Source of the DNA: Bacteroides faecis MAJ27 | GTDB taxonomy: Bacteria; Bacteroidota; Bacteroidia; Bacteroidales; Bacteroidaceae | Direction of reading: 5' to 3' | NCBI RefSeq assembly: GCF_900106755.1 | Contig: NZ_FNNN01000024.1 | Coordinates: forward strand, 1 to 64,000 | Length of the DNA: 64,000 nucleotides | Shown: positions 62,701 through 64,000 of the stretch, in pieces | Layout: each line of letters opens with the position of its first letter | How positions within the stretch are numbered: the stretch's first letter is position 1 | Translations under genes and position numbers: made by a program | Notes under the pieces: model-generated | The model's database searches: none | What the model saw: the letters and a program-made list of their open reading frames with translations, nothing else | Told to the model about the DNA's origin: nothing

Positions 62701-62835
62701 AATCTGCAATTTGTCGGACAGAATCTGGCAGTATGGGATTCAGTGAAACTATGGGATCCGGGACAGGCATCTAAAAACGGCGCCGTATATCCGCTACAGC
62801 GTACCTTCTCTTTACAGTTAACAGCTACGTTCTAA
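59752..62835 (+). CDS. SusC/RagA-family TonB-dependent outer-membrane transporter
   Basis: This is a 1027-residue protein. The signal peptide ends at about residue 26 (AGNATQGIWAQ). The regulatory-like domain (IAGIVLDEHGDPLPGANISV) is followed by DEVVVVGMGTQRKVSVVGAV. The plug holds VANMLGGVVPGIIAVDRSGEP and VLIDGIEGNLNDL. The barrel ends QLTATF. All parts are intact. It is the importer of the HTCS-controlled locus and pairs with the susD gene 12 bp downstream. Confidence 0.95.
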   Translation: MKTLYFKLTLCFFLLLAGNATQGIWAQQEPIQIAGIVLDEHGDPLPGANISVKGKEKTGTITDMDGNFSMKSLAPKTTLIVSFMGYKSKEIVVAQTDKKMRISLEPDSESLDEVVVVGMGTQRKVSVVGAVTSVNPAAISAPSTSVANMLGGVVPGIIAVDRSGEPGQDVSEFWIRGISTFGANQSALVLIDGIEGNLNDLDPSDIESFSILKDASATAVYGVRGANGVVLVTTRSGQEGRTKVTWKSSMTLSYSPRMPEYLEAYDYASLANEARVVSNMDPLYSPTELEIIKAGLDNDLYPNVNWQKEILKDVTINHQHYLNVSGGGKVARYFVSVGGTFKDAIFKQDKVNKYNTNVKWAKYNFRAKVDMNLTSSTIMGLAMDGAIVEDRAPGFGTNNDALWAAQAYLTPLTVPLRYSNGMLPAYGKNGEQISPYILLNHTGFKKGNRTTMNINFTLRQDFGKWIKGLTARGMFSYNNNNIHNVVRSKMPDLYKAFGRYNDGSLMTQRTVSASNIQFAKSAASDRRYYFESQLAYERLFNQEHRVTGLIHYYMQSTETTEANDEISSIPKRYQALSARATYSYKDAYLIEGNVGYTGSENFEPGKQFGLFPAIALGWIPTQYEFMQNHAGWLNFLKIRASYGEVGNDQIGGGRRFPYLTLINFGGGSRWGSNGLTEKQIGANNLHWEVAKKYNLGIDFQFLNDKIGGTVDIFRDTRDNIFQERKMMPSEVGVVTNPYTNVGRMRSSGIDGNIYLNQKINEDNSFTVRANMTYAVSKVVHWDQDAVRYPYQSYSDVNYGVMRGLVALGLFQNQDEINRSPKQTYGEVRPGDIRYKDVNADGKIDDDDIVPIAHSNVPQIQYGFALEYRYKRWTISALFTGAAKVNFLYGGSGFYPFSGGEVGNILSIVNDPKNRWTPAWYSGDPSTENPNARFPRLTYGENKNNNRASTFWLADGSYLRWKSLDISYRIGTNKVLRTVGISDMNLQFVGQNLAVWDSVKLWDPGQASKNGAVYPLQRTFSLQLTATF

Positions 62836-62847
62836 TTGAAAACTATT

Positions 62848-64000
62848 ATGAAAAAGATATTAAAGAAAAGCCTTCATATTCTATGCACGACACTGGGAAT
62901 CATCCCGTTCATGCTGACTTCATGCAACTATCTGGCAGTTGATGAATACTTTAACGACCTGACTCCACTCGACTCCATCTTTGCCAGACAAGATTATCTG
63001 GAGCGTTATGTGTGGGGAACTGCGGCATTAATGCCCGCTCAAGGCAACTTGTTTTCCGGTTCCTACGGTCCTTACGAGACTGCGGTAGATGAAGTCCTTC
63101 TGTCATGGCAGAAAGCTGAGTACGCCGGTACCTACTTGTATGCAGACAAAATCACGCAGAACGATTCTTACTACAACATGTGGGGACAATACTACAAAGG
63201 TATCCGTAAGTGTAACACTATCTTCACCCGCATCGATGAATGCAAAGACCTGAAAGGATTGGACAGACGTGAAATTATGGGTTTGACTCATTTCATGAGA
63301 GCTTCCTTCTATTTCTATCTGTTGGAACTTTACGGACCGGCAGTCATCCTTCCCGAAGAGCCGCTGTCGGTAGATGAAAACATTGAAAACTTGTCATTCG
63401 AACGTAACACGTACGATGAATGTGTGGAATATATCTGCAAAGACCTCGAAGAAGCTTACAGTCTACTGGACCCGACGCGCCCGAGCACTCAGTTCGAACG
63501 TCCTACCAAATATGCGGCAGCCGCCCTCATGTCACGTGTCCGGCTTTACCAAGCTTCCAAGTGGTACAACGGCAATCAATATTATGCCGACTGGACCACT
63601 TCCGACGGACGAAACATGATAGCCCAGCAATATGACCCGGTGAAATGGGCGAAATCAGCTGCTGCCTCCAAGAGAATTATCGATAGCGGTATTTACTCAT
63701 TATACACTGTACCCAGCGATGAAAACACGTATGCATCCTCTCAGGCGTCACAAGCGGAATTTCCGTTAGGAGTAGGAGGAATCGATCCTTACCATTCGTA
63801 TATAGACATGTTCAATGGAGAAGCACTGGCTGTGAAAAACCCTGAACTTATTTATGCTACTCCCTTGAACAACAACATCATTTCAATCGCCTTCCCGTTG
63901 AAACTGGGAGGATGGAACGGCTTAGGAATCACTCAGAAACTCATAGATGCCTACTACATGAAAGATGGAGAAGATTATGTGCAACAACCTGATTATTATG
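62848..64000 (+). CDS. SusD/RagB-family lipoprotein, cut by the window end
   Basis: The first 384 codons are present. The signal peptide and lipobox FMLTSC (Cys at about 26) precede NYLAVDEYFNDL. The SusD helical core is recognisable (GLTHFMRASFYFYLLELYGPA, then CVEYICKDLEEAYSLL and AAAALMSRVRLYQASKWY). The frame is open to position 64000. It follows susC by 12 bp in the same operon and would cap that transporter. Enzymes of the locus should follow beyond the window. Confidence 0.93.
   Translation, partial: MKKILKKSLHILCTTLGIIPFMLTSCNYLAVDEYFNDLTPLDSIFARQDYLERYVWGTAALMPAQGNLFSGSYGPYETAVDEVLLSWQKAEYAGTYLYADKITQNDSYYNMWGQYYKGIRKCNTIFTRIDECKDLKGLDRREIMGLTHFMRASFYFYLLELYGPAVILPEEPLSVDENIENLSFERNTYDECVEYICKDLEEAYSLLDPTRPSTQFERPTKYAAAALMSRVRLYQASKWYNGNQYYADWTTSDGRNMIAQQYDPVKWAKSAAASKRIIDSGIYSLYTVPSDENTYASSQASQAEFPLGVGGIDPYHSYIDMFNGEALAVKNPELIYATPLNNNIISIAFPLKLGGWNGLGITQKLIDAYYMKDGEDYVQQPDYY

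Overview
The window looks like a chromosomal segment of a gut Bacteroides of the B. thetaiotaomicron/B. ovatus group. This rests on three SusC/SusD-type loci, one hybrid two-component sensor, genus-typical families (DUF3857, DUF3788, DUF3795, DUF3876, BtgA/BtgB mobilization proteins, an RteC-like protein) and repeated -7 boxes of the form TAnnTTTG in front of genes. No rRNA or tRNA gene was recognised. The species call is inference from gene content.

Positions 1-17.3 kb are accessory DNA. They hold a truncated DNA-methylase relic of a conjugative element and a two-gene SIR2 plus AlbA_2/GHKL-type unit that looks like an anti-phage locus. A minus-strand mobile-element module follows (four small proteins and a Toprim/RecA-like primase-helicase), then an AraC regulator facing a nitroreductase/acetyltransferase/HAD-hydrolase operon. 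Next come an RteC-like gene broken at a G5 run, a palindrome-rich oriT candidate, BtgA, and a BtgB/DUF5712 relaxase broken at a C5 run. An AT-rich cargo pair (a class A PBP without a membrane anchor and a small membrane protein) and a candidate small RNA close the region. No integrase is visible, and two transfer genes are broken, so the element looks immobilised.

Positions 17.5-22.4 kb hold an AraC/DUF6463 pair, an AbiH-family abortive-infection gene, a 1.1-kb gene-free stretch and two paralogous XRE regulators. The gene-free stretch carries three unrelated arrays, each of four imperfect repeats with an exact period (23, 22 and 20 bp).

Positions 22.7-32.0 kb hold two susC/susD pairs. The second susC has lost its plug region and reading frame. 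From 32.2 to 51.4 kb the window is a run of small regulators, acyl and acetyltransferases, envelope proteins and the methionine-synthesis gene metY. It includes a frameshifted MATE pump, a relic of the AraC gene seen at 9.2 kb, and a strikingly nested set of inverted repeats (34.67-34.82 kb) that may be an undescribed structured RNA.

Positions 51.5-53.9 kb hold a TPP riboswitch in front of a TonB-dependent receptor, so thiamine uptake is the likely role. Positions 53.9-64.0 kb hold a polysaccharide-utilisation locus: a hybrid two-component sensor divergent from an IPT/TIG-NHL lipoprotein, susC and a susD cut by the window end. Its enzymes, and so its substrate, lie beyond the window.
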